Positions 25,112 to 33,499 are shown, numbered from the stretch's first letter. The stretch is DNA of 64,000 nt from Microbacterium sp. (GCA_003248655.1 QFPM01000008.1:1-64000); one strand, 5' to 3'. Notes: a model not told the origin generated them from the letters alone. A program made the numbers and translations.

Positions 25112-25160
25112 AATCGAGATATATCGTGTTACTCTGCCTACAACGCGATATATCTCGATT
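25112..25160. promoter_or_regulatory. perfect 15-bp inverted repeat before the DUF4097-PadR operon
   Basis: AATCGAGATATATCG (25112-25126) and CGATATATCTCGATT (25146-25160) are perfect inverted copies 19 bp apart, in an AT-rich island 24 nt before the first gene. Each arm also contains the near-palindrome CGATATATCG. This is the AT-rich dyad type used by PadR regulators, and the operon encodes one, so autoregulation is likely. Confidence 0.7.
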
Positions 25161-25183
25161 CGCGCGATCTCAGGAGAAGCACC

Positions 25184-26077
25184 ATGACGCTCGAGAAGTG
25201 GCTCATCAAGCCGGGCGAGACCCGGGTGATCGACCTCGCCGACATCCGAAAGCTGAAAGTCGGCCTCGTCGGCGGCCAGATCGACGTCGTCGCCCACGAC
25301 GAGCCCGGCGTGCGGATCGAGGTCCACAGCGTGTCCATCAAGGAACTGCGCATCGAGGCCTCCGACGACACCGTCGAGATCGACCACCCGCAGCTGCGGT
25401 GGGACAACTTCCTCGAGGTGTTCCGCAACTTCGGCTCGGGTGGACCGAAGGCCGAGATCTCGGTCGCCGTCCCCCGGGGCGTCACGCTGAACCTCGGCGT
25501 CGTGACCGCGAGCGCGCTCGTCGCCGGGCTCGCCTCGGGCGCGCGCCTGAACACCGTCTCGGGCGACATCATCGTCGACGGCATCACCGGCGACCTGTCG
25601 GTCAACGCCGTCTCGGGCGACGTGCAGATCCGGGGCCTCGACGGCGCGCTCAACGCCAACACCGTCTCGGGCGAGGTCGCCGCGGCCGGCAGCATCCGCA
25701 AGGCGACGATCGACTCGGTCTCGGGCGACCTGCTCGTCGATTCGACCGGACGCGTGGATGCCGTCACCCTCAACACCGTCTCGGGTGAGACCACCGTGCG
25801 CCTCAACGAAGGACTGCCCGCGAACTACGTGCTGCGCAGCGTCAGCGGACGGGTGCTCGTCGACGGCGTCAAGCGGTCGGGGAGCGGCACGACGAACTGG
25901 ACCGACTCGGTCGGCGAGCTCAGCGGAAGCTTCGCCGACGTGCGGGCCAACTCCGTGTCGGGCGCGATCACGGTGCTCCGCCGCGCGGCCTCGGTGGGCG
26001 ATGCTGGCGGGCCGTCCGTCGAGGCATTCGACTCGCCCGACGGCACGGCATCCGACTCGCCCGAAGGCGCGCTGTGA
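25184..26077 (+). CDS. DUF4097-family beta-strand repeat protein
   Basis: 297 residues with no signal peptide. From about residue 95 to 235 a short unit based on N-T-V-S-G-D/E (VSGDIIVDG, VSGDVQIRG, VSGEVAAAG, VSGDLLVDS, VSGETTVRL) repeats about every 20 residues, predicting a right-handed beta-helix. The start ATG has AGGAG 9 nt upstream. It is followed directly by a PadR regulator whose start overlaps the stop. In actinobacteria DUF4097 genes regularly pair with PadR regulators, probably as an envelope-stress module; the exact role is unknown. An acidic tail (about 25 residues) follows the beta domain. Confidence 0.85.
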   Translation: MTLEKWLIKPGETRVIDLADIRKLKVGLVGGQIDVVAHDEPGVRIEVHSVSIKELRIEASDDTVEIDHPQLRWDNFLEVFRNFGSGGPKAEISVAVPRGVTLNLGVVTASALVAGLASGARLNTVSGDIIVDGITGDLSVNAVSGDVQIRGLDGALNANTVSGEVAAAGSIRKATIDSVSGDLLVDSTGRVDAVTLNTVSGETTVRLNEGLPANYVLRSVSGRVLVDGVKRSGSGTTNWTDSVGELSGSFADVRANSVSGAITVLRRAASVGDAGGPSVEAFDSPDGTASDSPEGAL

Positions 26078-26703
26078 TGATGGCCGCGGTCTTCTCGCAC
26101 GGCGACCTGCGCCTGTACCTGCTGAGCCTGCTCGACGCCTCGCCGCGGCACGGGTACGACCTCATGCAGGCGCTGTCCGACCGCACCGGCGGCACCTACA
26201 CGCCGAGCGCCGGCACGATCTACCCCCGCCTCGCGAAGCTCGAGGAGGAGGGACTCGTCACGAAAACCGTCGACGGCCGCAAGACCGTCTACGCGATCAC
26301 GGACGCCGGACGCGCCGAGGTCGCGGCGCGCGCGGGCGAGCTCGAGGGCATCGAGGCGGGGCTCGCCGACAGCATCCGACTCATCGCGGACGAGGTGCGC
26401 GGGAGCGTGCGCGAGGCGATGAAGAGCCTGCGCGCCGACCTCGCCGCGGCGGCGCAGGCCGACCGTGGAGCGGCGTCTGCCCGGGCGGCGAGCGCCAGCG
26501 CTGCCGAAGATGCGGCGCGCGCCGACGCGCGCGAGCAGCTGCGCCGCGCCGAGGGGGCCGTCGGCGAGTTCCGCGCAAACGTGCGCGCCGACCTGCGCTC
26601 GCACCTTGCGCGCGGGGGCGCACTCCCCGCCTCCGCCGTCGACGACCTGATCCGGGCGCTCGACGACGCCGCCCGCGCACTCACCCGCGCGCTGCGCGGC
26701 TGA
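26077..26703 (+). CDS. PadR-family transcriptional regulator
   Basis: About 208 residues. The N-terminal winged HTH has the PadR signature: HGDLRLYLLSLLDASPRHGYDLMQAL, then GGTYTPSAGTIYPRLAKLEEEGLV and GRKTVYAITDAGRAE. The C-terminal part is a long Ala/Arg helix suited to dimerisation. Starts at 26074 (GTG), 26077 and 26080 (both ATG) are in frame; 26077 overlaps the stop of the DUF4097 gene by one base. It is the probable binder of the inverted repeat at 25112-25160. Confidence 0.88.
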   Translation: MMAAVFSHGDLRLYLLSLLDASPRHGYDLMQALSDRTGGTYTPSAGTIYPRLAKLEEEGLVTKTVDGRKTVYAITDAGRAEVAARAGELEGIEAGLADSIRLIADEVRGSVREAMKSLRADLAAAAQADRGAASARAASASAAEDAARADAREQLRRAEGAVGEFRANVRADLRSHLARGGALPASAVDDLIRALDDAARALTRALRG

Positions 26704-26738
26704 TCCGCCGGCGACTGCGTCGACTGCGTCGACCACGC

Positions 26739-26816
26739 GGCGCATAACTCAGGCAAAACGGGCCCGCGGGGCCGCTTTCGCGCGCCGAAGCCACCGTTCT
26801 GCCTGAGTTATGCGCC
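26739..26816. repeat. 78-bp palindromic element, intergenic copy 1
   Basis: 23-bp terminal inverted repeats (GGCGCATAACTCAGGCAAAA at left, the complement at right, one mismatch) enclose a 32-nt centre. It has the same length and arms as the element at 33500-33577 and the same right arm as the one inside the helicase gene (11018-11095). It lies between the PadR and universal stress protein genes. Confidence 0.8.
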
Positions 26817-26909
26817 CGGGTCGGCGCGCACCGGTCGCCGCCGCACCGGGTCACCGCCCGCGGTCAGACGGCGCGCACCGGCCACCACCCGTGCTGCGAC
26901 CGCCGGCGG

Positions 26910-27437
26910 TCAGCCGTCGAGGTCGGGCCAGAGGTCCTCGTCGTCGCGCGCGGGCTCTTCGAGGGGCACGACGAGCACGGGCCGGGACTGACGGTGGGTC
27001 AGGCGCGCCGCGACCGACCCCGTGAAGAACTCGCGAATCGACTCGCCGAGCCCGCGGCGGCGCGTGCCGACGACGATGAGTCGGGCACCGACCTCCTCGG
27101 CGAGGTGCTTGAGGGCGAGCGCCGGGTCGCCGACGAGCTGGCGGACGCTCCACTCGAGCCCATCTACGCCGCCGAGAGCGGATGCCGCGGCGTCCTCGAC
27201 GAGGCGCAGCTGCGCCTGCCCCGACGCTCCGTCGATATCGATCGGCGCGGTGTGGACGTAGCCGTCCGGGTCTTCGTAGGAGATGAAGCGGGTCACATCG
27301 ACGTGCGCGACGATGAGCGGCACACCGAAGAGCCGTGCATAGCGCGCTGCCTCGGTCAGCACGCGCGACGGCTGGTCGGGGATCGCGCCGACGATGACCG
27401 CGCGGGTCGGCGCGGGGTGCGAACCTGTCTCGGCCAT
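26910..27437 (-). CDS. universal stress protein (UspA family)
   Basis: 175 residues, single Usp domain. RAVIVGAIPDQPSRVLTEAARYA begins the fold. GTRRRG-x9-GSVAARLTHRQSRPVLVVP is the ATP-binding G-x2-G-x9-G-S/T motif, so it probably belongs to the nucleotide-binding class. It has an acidic C-terminal tail (DDEDLWPDLDG). The ATG at 27437 (MAETGSHPAPTRAV) was chosen and the 68-codon upstream extension rejected. It is divergent from the DUF3073 gene. The general role is stress and dormancy tolerance. Confidence 0.88.
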   Translation of the reverse strand: MAETGSHPAPTRAVIVGAIPDQPSRVLTEAARYARLFGVPLIVAHVDVTRFISYEDPDGYVHTAPIDIDGASGQAQLRLVEDAAASALGGVDGLEWSVRQLVGDPALALKHLAEEVGARLIVVGTRRRGLGESIREFFTGSVAARLTHRQSRPVLVVPLEEPARDDEDLWPDLDG

Positions 27438-27639
27438 GTCAGCCTCCGTTCCGCGCGCGGCGCGCTGTGGCAGATCCCGCACGACGCGGGGCCAGCCACC
27501 GCGAGTGCCTGGGGAGCCGCGTGTTATCCTGAATGCTACTCTTCCCGGCGCACAGCCGGTTCGAACGCATCGTGAATGCATCGGGTGAGTGCGAGAACGC
27601 AGCCGCACCGCCCGTGACTCAGAAATGAGGGGGTCTCGC

Positions 27640-27822
27640 ATGGGGCGTGGCCGTCAGAAGGCGAAGCACACCAAGATCGCTCGCGAACTCAAGTACGACA
27701 CGTACAACGTGAACTACTCTGCGCTCGAAAAGGAGCTCGGTCACCACGACGACGACCCGTACGTCGACAAGTGGGCCGATCAGTACGCCGACGAGGACGA
27801 AGAAAGCCGCGAGACGGCCTGA
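27640..27822 (+). CDS. DUF3073 family protein
   Basis: 60 residues, highly charged: basic start MGRGRQKAKHTKIARELKYD, then YSALEKELGHHDDDPYVDKWAD and an acidic end. This is the conserved small actinobacterial DUF3073 protein, often found near purF/purM. Here purM-purF lie just beyond one transporter gene. The ATG at 27640 follows a purine-rich ATGAGGGGG stretch. The function is unknown. It converges on the MFS gene. Confidence 0.9.
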   Translation: MGRGRQKAKHTKIARELKYDTYNVNYSALEKELGHHDDDPYVDKWADQYADEDEESRETA

Positions 27823-27837
27823 CCGCTCCGTGAGCGC

Positions 27838-29097
27838 TCACCACGAGCGCCGCGCGCGCTTCTCCCACTCCTCCTCGATCGTGCGGGTGTGCGTTACGAC
27901 GTATCCCGCGGGGATCATGAGGAGAAACAGCGCGCCGAGCGCGAGCAGCGGCACCTGCCAGCCGCCCGTCGTCTCGTGCAGCACCGCGAACGCGAGCGGC
28001 AGAAGGGCCGCGACCGCGTAGCCGACGCTCTGCGCGAACCCCGACAGCGCGACGGCGCCCTCGTGCGTCCGTGCCCGGCGCTGGATCAGCACGAGGACCG
28101 CAGGGAAAAGTCCCTGGGGGATGCCGAGGAGCATCACCCACAGGAGAGTCGCCGCCCCCGGCGCCACGATCATTCCGACGATGCCCGCGAGCCCCGCGGT
28201 GAGCGCGACGGCGTACAGCACCCCGACGCGGTTCCACCGCGCGATCACGATCGGCACGAGGATCGACAACGGCATCCCCATCGCGCCGAAGATCGCCAGC
28301 AGCGCGCCCGCGGTCGCGTGCGAGACCTGGGCGCGATCGACGAGGATGACCGGAAGCCACGCGAAGCACGTGTACACGCTCCCCGCGGAGGTCGCGAAGC
28401 TCACCGCCAGCGCCCACGCGAGCGGCACGCGGGGCAGCCGCCCGAGGACGGCGGGGGTGGGCTCATCCACCTCGACCGGCGTGCTGTCGGCGGCGGCGCG
28501 ACGGCGCGATCCGACGAGCATCGCAACCCACGGCACGATCGCCGCGAGCGCGAACACCGCCCACATGCCGAGCGAGAAGCGCCAGCCCGCGGCATCCGCC
28601 ACGGGCACTGCGACCAGCGGCGGCACGAACGCCGCGGCCGCGAGCAGCGCCGAGTACAGCGCCGTCATGGTGCCGATCCGATCGGGGAAGTACGCCTTGA
28701 TCAGCGGCGGCAGCACGACGTTGCCGACCCCGACGGCGGCGAACAGCACGGCGGTTCCGACCAGGAGCGCGATCGCGTCGCCGGCGAGTGCCCGCCCCAC
28801 CATCGCCGCCGCGGCAAGGAGCATGGATGCCGCGGCCAGCCGCTCGAGCCCGAACCGCCGCTCGAGCGCGGGCGTCACGATGCCGAAGACCGCGAAGCAG
28901 ATCGGCGGTGCTGCCCCGATGAGTCCGACGACCCCCGTCGGCACGACGAAGTCGGCCTCGACCTCGGCGAGGATCGGCGAGAGCGACGCGACCGCCGACC
29001 GCAGCGAGAACGCGACCAGCACGATGCCCGCGAAGGCGAGCGCCCGGCCGCGCCAGAGCGGCTGACGCCCCGACTCGCTCAGCTCCGGCGAGGTCAA
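27838..29097 (-). CDS. MFS transporter, CynX/NimT-like
   Basis: 419 residues, about twelve membrane helices. SLRSAVASLSPILAEVEADFVVPTGVVGLIGAAPPICFAVFG is the usual first pair of helices in cyanate/nitroimidazole-type MFS proteins; a second six-helix bundle follows a charged loop (SRRRAAADSTPVEVDEP). The start is a TTG at 29097 that overlaps the purF stop by 4 nt, so it is coupled to purM-purF. Coupling to purine synthesis suggests nucleobase or related export, but that is inference. A 905-codon open frame extends upstream over purF in another frame and is an artefact. Confidence 0.82.
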   Translation of the reverse strand: MTSPELSESGRQPLWRGRALAFAGIVLVAFSLRSAVASLSPILAEVEADFVVPTGVVGLIGAAPPICFAVFGIVTPALERRFGLERLAAASMLLAAAAMVGRALAGDAIALLVGTAVLFAAVGVGNVVLPPLIKAYFPDRIGTMTALYSALLAAAAFVPPLVAVPVADAAGWRFSLGMWAVFALAAIVPWVAMLVGSRRRAAADSTPVEVDEPTPAVLGRLPRVPLAWALAVSFATSAGSVYTCFAWLPVILVDRAQVSHATAGALLAIFGAMGMPLSILVPIVIARWNRVGVLYAVALTAGLAGIVGMIVAPGAATLLWVMLLGIPQGLFPAVLVLIQRRARTHEGAVALSGFAQSVGYAVAALLPLAFAVLHETTGGWQVPLLALGALFLLMIPAGYVVTHTRTIEEEWEKRARRSW

Positions 29098-30557
29098 CTC
29101 GGCTGGGTGCCCTCGACCCAGGCGAGGTACTCCTCGGTGACGGTGCCGGTGATGTAGCGGCCGTCGAAGCAGCTCATGTCGAGATCCTCGACATCCGGCG
29201 CGCCCTCGAGGATCGCTGCCTTCAGGTCGTCGATCTCCTGGTAGACCATGTAGTCGGCGCCGAGCTCTTCGGCAATCTCGGGGATCGTGCGCCCGTGCGC
29301 GACGAGCTCGTGCCGCGAGGGCATGTTGATGCCGTAGACGTGCGGGTAGCGCACGGGCGGCGCCGCCGACGCGAACGTGACGCTCTTGGCGCCGGCATCC
29401 CGCGCCATCTGGATGATCTCCTTCGAGGTCGTCCCGCGCACGATCGAATCGTCGATCAGCAGCACGTTCTTGCCCTTGAACTCGCTCGACATCGCGTTGA
29501 GCTTCTGGCGCACGCTCTTCTTGCGCACGGCCTGGCCGGGCATGATGAACGTCCGGCCGACGTAGCGGTTCTTGTAGAAACCTTCGCGGTACTCGAGGCC
29601 GAGCTTGCGTGCGACCTGCATCGCGGCGGGCCGCGACGAATCGGGGATCGGCATGACGACGTCGATCGCGCCCGCGGGCGTGTACTTCGCGATCGTGTCG
29701 GCGAGCCGCTCGCCCATGCGCAGCCGCGCCTCGTAGACCGAGATGCCGTTCATGACCGAGTCGGGCCGCGCGAGATAGACGTACTCGAACGAGCACGGCA
29801 CGAGCTTCGGGTCGGTCGCGCACTGCTGCGTGTGAAGCATTCCGTCGAGGTCGATGAACACCGCCTCGCCCGGCTCGACGTCGCGCACGACCTCGAAGCC
29901 GCCGTTTTCGAGCACGAGAGACTCGGAGGTCACGACCCACTCGTAATGCCCGCCCTCGCCACGACGCGTGCCGAGGATGAGAGGGCGGATGCCGAAGGGG
30001 TCGCGGAACGCGAGCAACCCGTATCCGGCGATCAGCGCAATCGTCGCGTACGAACCCTCGACCCGCTCGTGCACGCGCGAGACGGCCTGGAAGATCTGCG
30101 CGGGGTCGAGCTCGAGGCCCGAGATGGATGCCTGCAGCTCGTTCGCGAGCACGTTGACCAGCAACTCGGTGTCGGAGCTCGTGTTGAGGTGCCGGCGATC
30201 CTTGCGGAAGAGCTCCTCGGTGAGCTCGCGCGTGTTGGTGAGGTTGCCGTTGTGCACGAGCACGATGCCGTACGGCGCGTTCACGTAGAACGGCTGTGCC
30301 TCCTCTTCGCTGGACGCGGTGCCCTTGGTCGCGTAGCGGACGTGCCCGAGCCCGATCGTGCCCAGGAGCGAGCGCATGTCGCGCGTGCGCACCGCCTCGC
30401 GCACCTGCCCCTTCGCCTTGAAGATGTGGAAGACCCCGCCCGGCTCCGCCGTCGCGATGCCCGTCGAATCCTGACCGCGATGCTGCAGCAGCAGCAGGGA
30501 GTCGTAGATCTCCTGGTTGACGTTCGCCTGCCCGACGACCCCGACGATTCCGCACAT
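29094..30557 (-). CDS. purF: amidophosphoribosyltransferase
   Basis: 487 residues. First step of de novo purine synthesis: PRPP plus glutamine gives 5-phosphoribosylamine. The N-terminus MCGIVGVVGQ places the catalytic Cys at position 2 without a long propeptide, and the glutaminase domain has RGQDSTGIA and HNGNLTN. The C-terminal PRPP-binding loop is NVLLIDDSIVRGTTSKEI. The start ATG at 30557 is 10 nt after the purM stop. The operon is purM-purF-MFS, the reverse of the more usual purF-purM order. Confidence 0.97.
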   Translation of the reverse strand: MCGIVGVVGQANVNQEIYDSLLLLQHRGQDSTGIATAEPGGVFHIFKAKGQVREAVRTRDMRSLLGTIGLGHVRYATKGTASSEEEAQPFYVNAPYGIVLVHNGNLTNTRELTEELFRKDRRHLNTSSDTELLVNVLANELQASISGLELDPAQIFQAVSRVHERVEGSYATIALIAGYGLLAFRDPFGIRPLILGTRRGEGGHYEWVVTSESLVLENGGFEVVRDVEPGEAVFIDLDGMLHTQQCATDPKLVPCSFEYVYLARPDSVMNGISVYEARLRMGERLADTIAKYTPAGAIDVVMPIPDSSRPAAMQVARKLGLEYREGFYKNRYVGRTFIMPGQAVRKKSVRQKLNAMSSEFKGKNVLLIDDSIVRGTTSKEIIQMARDAGAKSVTFASAAPPVRYPHVYGINMPSRHELVAHGRTIPEIAEELGADYMVYQEIDDLKAAILEGAPDVEDLDMSCFDGRYITGTVTEEYLAWVEGTQPS

Positions 30558-30567
30558 GTGGTGTTGC

Positions 30568-31704
30568 TCAGTCCGTTTCCGCGTACGCGCCGACGAGGCG
30601 CACGGCGCCTCCGTCGACGCCCTTGGCGCCCTGCTCGAAATCTCCGTCCGGGCGAGCCCCGGTGCGCACGACCCCGACCTGCCACGTCGCGATGCCTTCG
30701 GCACTCACTGCGGATGCCGCGGCATCCGCCTGGCTCGCCGACACCACCGCGAGGAAGCCGATGCCGAGGTTCCACGTGCCCTCGGTCTGCTCGAGCGTCA
30801 GGCCGCCGAGGTCGGCGAGCACCCGGAACACGGGCGGCGGCGACCACGTCGAGCGATCGATCTCGACCCAGCTGCCGACCGGCAGCACGCGCGCGAGGTT
30901 CGCCGCGATCCCCCCGCCGGTGACGTGGCTGAGCGAGCGGATGCCGCGGCCCTCGCCCGTCGTGGATTCCGCCGGGAACTGTGCCAGCAGGCGCAGCAAC
31001 GGCAGTGTGTACAGGCGCGTCGGCTCGAGCAGCTCCTCGCCCCACGTGCGGCCGAACTCCGCGGCATCCGCGCCATAGGTCACGCCGCGCCCGGCGACGA
31101 TGTGACGCACGAGCGAGAACCCGTTCGAGTGCAGGCCGCTGGATGCCAGGGCGAGCACGACGTCGCCGTCGCGGACGCGGTCGGCGCCGAGCACCTGGCT
31201 CGCCTCGACGACGCCCGTCGCCGCTCCCGCGACGTCGTAGTCGTTCGGGCCCAGAAGCCCCGGATGCTCGGCCGTCTCGCCGCCGACGAGCGCCGTGCCG
31301 GTCTGCTCGCAGCCGAGGGCGATGCCGCGCACGATGTCGGCGATCCGCTCGGGAAAGACCTTGCCGCACGCGATGTAGTCGGTCATGAACAGCGGGCGCG
31401 CGCCGACCACGACGATGTCGTCGACGACCATGCCGACGAGGTCCTGGCCGATCGTGTCGTGCTTGTCGATCGCCTGCGCGATCGCGACCTTCGTGCCGAC
31501 GCCGTCGGTGGAGGTCGCCAGTAGCGGCTTCGCGTACGCGCGCAACGCGCTCGCGTCGTAGAGGCCCGCGAACCCGCCCACGCCGCCGAGGACCTCGGGC
31601 CCGTGGGTGCGCCGGACGGCCGACTTCATCAACTCGACGGCAAGGTCTCCTGCCGCGGTGTCGACGCCGGCTTCGGTGTAGGGGTTCTGTGGGGCTTGTG
31701 CCAC
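30568..31704 (-). CDS. purM: phosphoribosylformylglycinamidine cyclo-ligase (AIR synthetase)
   Basis: 378 residues. Converts FGAM to AIR with ATP, step five of purine synthesis. Family landmarks are YTEAGVDTAAGD at the start, LLATSTDGVGTKVAIA, LVGMVVDDIVVVGARPLFMTDYIA, LVGGETAEHPGL and SSGLHSNGFSLVR. It starts with a GTG at 31704 and a weak ribosome-binding site. Its upstream region holds 24-bp tandem repeats. It is first in the purM-purF-MFS operon. Confidence 0.97.
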   Translation of the reverse strand: MAQAPQNPYTEAGVDTAAGDLAVELMKSAVRRTHGPEVLGGVGGFAGLYDASALRAYAKPLLATSTDGVGTKVAIAQAIDKHDTIGQDLVGMVVDDIVVVGARPLFMTDYIACGKVFPERIADIVRGIALGCEQTGTALVGGETAEHPGLLGPNDYDVAGAATGVVEASQVLGADRVRDGDVVLALASSGLHSNGFSLVRHIVAGRGVTYGADAAEFGRTWGEELLEPTRLYTLPLLRLLAQFPAESTTGEGRGIRSLSHVTGGGIAANLARVLPVGSWVEIDRSTWSPPPVFRVLADLGGLTLEQTEGTWNLGIGFLAVVSASQADAAASAVSAEGIATWQVGVVRTGARPDGDFEQGAKGVDGGAVRLVGAYAETD

Positions 31705-31739
31705 CAGGACAGCCTACCGGGCCGGGCTGGGGGGTCGTC

Positions 31740-31826
31740 GCGGGGTTCCCCCTGCCGGTGGGCGCGGGGTTCCCCCTGGCGGTGGGCGCGGGGTTCCCCC
31801 TGGCGGTCGGCGCGGGGTTCCCTAGG
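31740..31826. repeat. 24-bp tandem repeats between purM and a divergent gene
   Basis: Three full 24-bp units (31740-31763, 31764-31787, 31788-31811) starting GCGGGGTTCCCCCTG, plus a 15-bp partial fourth. GGGGTTCCCC within each unit is a palindrome. The array begins 36 nt upstream of the purM start and ends just before the start of the opposite gene, so both promoters must lie in or beside it. Confidence 0.85.
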
Positions 31827-31835
31827 ATGGGCCGC

Positions 31836-32429
31836 ATGGCAACGGATGCGCCGGAGTGGGTCGTGCGCGAAGACGCGGGGCTACCCGTGCTCGTCGCGCT
31901 GTACCTGCGGCAGGTACTCGGCATCCGGTATCCCGAAGAGCTGCCGCACCTGCGCGGGGCGCCCACCTCGGCATCCGAGGGTCCAGGCCCTGGGCTGGAA
32001 GTGCAGTGGCGCGCGCACTGGGACATGACGGTCGAGCCGCAGGCGCATCCGTCGCCCGTGCCGCTCGAGCTGGTCGACGGGTTCGACATGCTCGTGGCGC
32101 TGCCGAACGAGGGCTTCGAGGCGCTACACGACGCGATCCTGCCGCACGGGCCGGATGCCGTCGCCTACGCCCGCGGCGCCCACGAGCGCTACCGCGCGAG
32201 CCTCGGCACGGGCGCGTCGTATCGCGCGTACGCGAGTGCGATCGCGCAGCACGAGCGGGCCAGCGGGCGGCGGGCGCATCCATTCGAGCTGAACGTGCAG
32301 GTGCTGCCGCTGACCCAGCGCGGCGTGTGGTGGATCGGAGCCCTGACCGTCGCGGTGACCGACGGCCTGCGCGGCGACGTCGCCGCCTTCGACGCGGCCA
32401 TCGGCCCCGTCATCGCCGACATCGCCTGA
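31836..32429 (+). CDS. hypothetical protein, 197 aa
   Basis: Soluble protein with no membrane span or signal peptide. The ATG at 31836 (MATDAPEWVVREDAGLPVL) follows an AGGATGGG stretch; an ATG 9 nt earlier is possible. Middle and end contain DMLVALPNEGFEALHDAILPHGPDAVAYA and VQVLPLTQRGVWWIGALTVAVTDGLRGD. I recognise no family; position opposite purM suggests a housekeeping gene of the lineage. The N-terminal extension over the 24-bp repeats encodes only repeated GAGFPLAV and was rejected. Confidence 0.6.
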   Translation: MATDAPEWVVREDAGLPVLVALYLRQVLGIRYPEELPHLRGAPTSASEGPGPGLEVQWRAHWDMTVEPQAHPSPVPLELVDGFDMLVALPNEGFEALHDAILPHGPDAVAYARGAHERYRASLGTGASYRAYASAIAQHERASGRRAHPFELNVQVLPLTQRGVWWIGALTVAVTDGLRGDVAAFDAAIGPVIADIA

Positions 32430-32451
32430 CGCGCGGGTGCGCGAGGGCTCA

Positions 32452-32502
32452 GTTGCCACTTCGCGCGAGAACCCGGCATCCATTCCCGCGCCAACTGGCA
32501 AC
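32452..32502. repeat. 51-bp inverted repeat element
   Basis: GTTGCCACTTCGCGC (32452-32466) and GCGCCAACTGGCAAC (32488-32502) are inverted, matching at 13 of 15 positions, with a 21-nt centre. It lies between convergent genes and may end both transcripts, though no T-run follows. Confidence 0.6.
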
Positions 32503-32528
32503 CGACGCGCCGCCGCCAGGGCGCGGGG

Positions 32529-32918
32529 TCACTCGTCGTCGGGGTGCGCGATTTCGACGTGCTCGTGTTCGATCCGCACCTCATGCGTGCGGCGCGCGAA
32601 CGAGCGGTCGAAGATGAGCGCGACGACACCGCCGAGGGCCATCCCGACGGGGATGAAGACGAGACACAGGAACCCGAACACCTGCGACGTCGAGTAGAGC
32701 ACCTGCGTCGTCGGGCTCTTCTCGGCCGTGCCGTCGAAGACGAACGTCAGGATGAGCGCCGCCAGGATGCCGACGCCGGCGCCCAGCACGAAGAAGACGC
32801 CGTAACGGGGGCTCCGCCGCACGCGCGCGGTCTCGGTCTGCGCCGTCGTGCGCGCGACGGACTCGTGCGCGCCGCGCGCGGCGGCAGACTCCGTGCGGTC
32901 GCCAGCGGGCTCGGTCAT
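32529..32918 (-). CDS. small membrane protein, two predicted spans
   Basis: 129 residues from the ATG at 32918 (MTEPAGDRTESAAARG). A charged N-terminus (about 38 residues) is followed by YGVFFVLGAGVGILAALILTFVF and VFGFLCLVFIPVGMALGGVVALIFD, then a histidine/glutamate-rich cytoplasmic tail (EVRIEHEHVEIAHPDDE). No family recognised. It sits between purM and the SCP2-like gene on the same strand as the latter. Confidence 0.68.
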   Translation of the reverse strand: MTEPAGDRTESAAARGAHESVARTTAQTETARVRRSPRYGVFFVLGAGVGILAALILTFVFDGTAEKSPTTQVLYSTSQVFGFLCLVFIPVGMALGGVVALIFDRSFARRTHEVRIEHEHVEIAHPDDE

Positions 32919-32986
32919 CCTTCTATTCTCCCACCCGGCGCGGACGCGGGACACCGCCCGCCCTGAAGTGTCAGGGCCGGAGGGGG

Positions 32987-33475
32987 TCAGGGCCGTAGGG
33001 GCAGCAGGGCCGACAGGTCGGCGCGCGTGCCGGACGCGGCGATGCGGCCGGCGGCCACGGCATCCGGCCACGCCTCCTCGCCGGTCGCGAGGGCGATCCA
33101 GGTGGCGGCATCCATCTCGACGACGTTCGGCGGGGTGCCGCGGGTGTGTCGGGGGCCTTCGAGCACCTGCACGGCGCCGAACGGCGGCACCCGCACCTCG
33201 ACGGTGTTGCCCGGGGCCTTCTCCACCAGCAGCTGCAGCAGGTAGCGGACGGCTGTGGCAAGGTCGGCCCGGCTCGCGCCCGAGGGCGTCGAATGCGGGG
33301 CGGCTGCGGCCGAATGCGCGGTGGAGGCGGCCGAATGCGCGTCAGCGGCCTCCGAATGCGGGCTCGGGGCGGCCGAATGCGCGGTGGGCGGCACCTGCGG
33401 ATGGGCGGTCTCCGTGACCGCGGCGACAGCGGCGAGGGCCGCGCGGCCGTCTTCGGTGGTGATCCGGCGGGCCAT
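32987..33475 (-). CDS. SCP2-like (sterol-carrier family) protein
   Basis: 163 residues from the ATG at 33475 (MARRITTEDGRAALAAV). The C-terminal ~95 residues are the conserved actinobacterial SCP2-like domain: ATAVRYLLQLLVEKAPGNTVEVRVPPFGAVQVLEGPRHTRGTPPNVVEMDAATW. It is commonly found beside purine genes. Between residues 28 and 62 lies an Ala/His/Ser tract (repeated AHSAA) encoded by imperfect tandem repeats of a GGCCGAATGCG core at 33294-33390, a likely recent expansion within the gene. The ligand is unknown; despite the name, bacterial members need not bind sterols. Confidence 0.8.
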   Translation of the reverse strand: MARRITTEDGRAALAAVAAVTETAHPQVPPTAHSAAPSPHSEAADAHSAASTAHSAAAAPHSTPSGASRADLATAVRYLLQLLVEKAPGNTVEVRVPPFGAVQVLEGPRHTRGTPPNVVEMDAATWIALATGEEAWPDAVAAGRIAASGTRADLSALLPLRP

Positions 33476-33499
33476 GACTCCACGGTAGCCCCTGCGCCC

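Noticed and set aside
27838..30555. Single 905-codon minus-strand frame joining the MFS gene to sequence over purF
   Set aside because: The upstream 480 codons are purF read in the wrong frame. purF is intact in its own frame and the MFS gene starts at the TTG overlapping its stop.
31740..31826. 24-bp tandem repeats as a CRISPR array
   Set aside because: The units are contiguous with no spacers and no cas genes are present; no other array-like structure was seen in the window.
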